NCBI GenBank assembly: GCA_021159845.1
Contig: JAGHDS010000215.1
Coordinates: forward strand, 1-7,794
Length of the DNA: 7,794 nucleotides
Direction of reading: 5' to 3'
Origin: Anaerolineae bacterium
Lineage (GTDB): Bacteria > Chloroflexota > Anaerolineae > DUEN01
Shown here piece after piece: positions 6,803 through 7,794 of the stretch. How positions within the stretch are numbered: the stretch's first letter is position 1; the number at the start of each line of letters is the position of its first letter. A program made the position numbers and the translations under genes. Below the pieces are notes generated by a model. That model made no database searches. It was given only the letters and a program-made list of their open reading frames with translations, and was not told where the DNA came from.

Positions 6803-7705
6803 TCACGACTGAGATGTCAACCGCCACACCGCCCGGTTCTCCTCCACCGCTACAGCCGCCTCACCCGCGGCCTGGAGAGCGCTCAAACAGGCATGAATCG
6901 TCGTCAACGTCAGATAATAGATCGCCGGAGCGCTAATCGATACTCGCATCGCCTTGGCCACGGAAGCGAGGATGTCACCGACCTCAGCCACATCCCCAAG
7001 CGCGACACGGACGTGATCGCAAATCGTTCGAATACGCTCGCGGTTTGACTCCACCAGAGGTACCACATCGGCAACAGCCGGGCCATGGCCGGGGACGAAC
7101 CGGGAGAAACGCTCCGCCAACGCTGCCAGGCGCTGCAGGCTCTCGTCCGCCTGAGCAACATCGACATAAAAAGGAATGCCGTATTTGTCCAATACGGAAT
7201 CATGGAAGAACGTATCGCCAGCGAAGCAGATATCACCAACCCCAAACATCATCTGATTCTGCGCGTGGCCGGGCATGGGAATGGCCTCAACATGGAATCC
7301 GGCGATCTCCTGCTCCCCAGCCTCCACCTGCCCGTCAACATGACAACCTGGCGCCAAGATGAACTTATGCCTAAGCTCGATCGGTGGCCTGGCACCGGAG
7401 AACAAATAGTACCCCTCCAGCTCCGGATTCTCGATGATCGCCGCTTCAAAAGCAGGCGCGTACACGAGTGCACCTGTACGTCGTTTCACCTCAGCAGCCC
7501 CGCCGAAATGGTCAGCGTGAGCGTGTGTGATCGCAACAGCCACGATCTCAACCCCAAGCTGACGCGCGGCTCGGGCGATGCGACGCCCCGCGTCTCGATC
7601 GAGTCCAGCGTCGATGACCAGAGCCCGTCGACCATCCACAACCAGGCCGATGTTCGTCCCCCCGCGCAACTGGCAAACCGACTCGCTGAGCTGCAAAAGC
7701 TCCAT
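6803..7705 (-). CDS. MBL-fold metallohydrolase
   Basis: This 300-residue protein has a complete metallo-beta-lactamase-fold metal site: HAHADH (His61, His63, Asp65, His66), His147 in MPGHAQNQ, Asp164 in FAGDTFF and His207 in VPGHGP. That set normally holds two metal ions for hydrolysis of esters, thioesters, lactones or phosphodiesters. The N-terminal TNIGLVVDGRRALVIDAG (17-34) is the usual opening strand pair. Residues from about 240 to the end (DILASVAKAM, then YYLTLTTIHACLSALQAAG and a closing AVWRL) look like a small helical, winged-helix-type tail seen in several MBL subfamilies, so it is not a glyoxalase II. The substrate is not evident. GGGAGGAG ends 5 nt before the ATG. The gene lies between the end of a Liv-type transporter gene and an amino acid importer on the same strand, but a role in transport is not implied. 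Confidence 0.88.
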   Translation of the reverse strand: MELLQLSESVCQLRGGTNIGLVVDGRRALVIDAGLDRDAGRRIARAARQLGVEIVAVAITHAHADHFGGAAEVKRRTGALVYAPAFEAAIIENPELEGYYLFSGARPPIELRHKFILAPGCHVDGQVEAGEQEIAGFHVEAIPMPGHAQNQMMFGVGDICFAGDTFFHDSVLDKYGIPFYVDVAQADESLQRLAALAERFSRFVPGHGPAVADVVPLVESNRERIRTICDHVRVALGDVAEVGDILASVAKAMRVSISAPAIYYLTLTTIHACLSALQAAGEAAVAVEENRAVWRLTSQS

Positions 7706-7747
7706 CCGATCTCCTCCCAGGCACCCTTATAAACGTACCCGCCCAGA

Positions 7748-7794
7748 TCAGCGGCCACCCAGATACGCAGCAATCACCTGTGGGTTGTTAGATA
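7748..7794 (-). CDS. C-terminal end of a branched-chain amino acid ABC ATPase (LivF/LivG type), cut by the window edge
   Basis: The minus-strand frame entering from the right edge reads SNNPQVIAAYLGGR and then TGA (7750-7748). An ending of the type NPxVIxAYLGG is characteristic of LivG and LivF ATPases of branched-chain amino acid or urea/amide importers. Only 14 codons are visible, so LivF cannot be told from LivG. The stop lies 42 nt before the MBL-fold gene on the same strand, so this gene may be the upstream member of the same transcript. Confidence 0.6.
   Translation of the reverse strand, partial: SNNPQVIAAYLGGR

Noticed and set aside
7085..7732. Plus-strand open frame of 215 codons opposite the MBL-fold gene
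   Set aside because: Antisense shadow; the minus frame has the complete metal-binding motif set and a good ribosome binding site.
7720..7747. TATAAG-like -10 box upstream of the MBL-fold gene on the minus strand
   Set aside because: No acceptable -35 element at the right spacing, and the gene could be transcribed from the upstream Liv-type gene.

Overview
The window is 7.8 kb of GC-rich DNA, moderately thermophile- or Chloroflexota-like in style. The clade guess is an inference from three things: a lipoprotein with a Pro/Ala/Thr-rich linker after its Cys, a PlsY whose first motif reads GSGRTGGTN, and a mixed housekeeping/transport gene order. No rRNA or other marker gene is present to confirm it. 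One gene lies on the plus strand. Everything else is on the minus strand and reads right to left.

Right end to left end on the minus strand: the last 14 codons of a branched-chain amino acid (LivF/LivG-type) ABC ATPase; an MBL-fold metallohydrolase; a complete polar amino acid ABC importer (lipoprotein binding protein, permease, ATPase); a homocysteine S-methyltransferase-domain protein; a uroporphyrinogen-decarboxylase-fold protein; and the acyltransferase PlsY. A strong intrinsic terminator closes this run. It lies inside the 3' end of the convergent plus-strand gene, a GT87/DUF2029-like multi-membrane-spanning glycosyltransferase. Permease and ATPase overlap by 11 nt and the two methyltransferase-type genes are 10 nt apart, so these are cotranscribed pairs. 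The other gaps are 42 to 279 nt.

The importer follows the usual logic: the lipoprotein captures a polar amino acid outside the cell, the permease carries it through the membrane, and the GlnQ-type ATPase drives transport. The methyltransferase pair downstream looks like a small one-carbon or methionine module, but it lacks any corrinoid-binding protein here. Its UroD-fold partner has lost the zinc-ligand motif of the MtaA/MtbA methyltransferases.

The most unusual non-coding feature is the 279-nt gap between the binding-protein and permease genes. It holds a hairpin at the binding-protein stop codon, a roughly 210-bp nested inverted repeat with GCGGCCGC-containing ends and a core of 10-bp-period CGCTGAT units, and another hairpin abutting the permease ribosome binding site. 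The layout resembles the known malE-malF REP arrangement, where structured RNA lets the binding protein be made in excess. The rest of the window looks ordinary, and I see no convincing new defence or mobile system.
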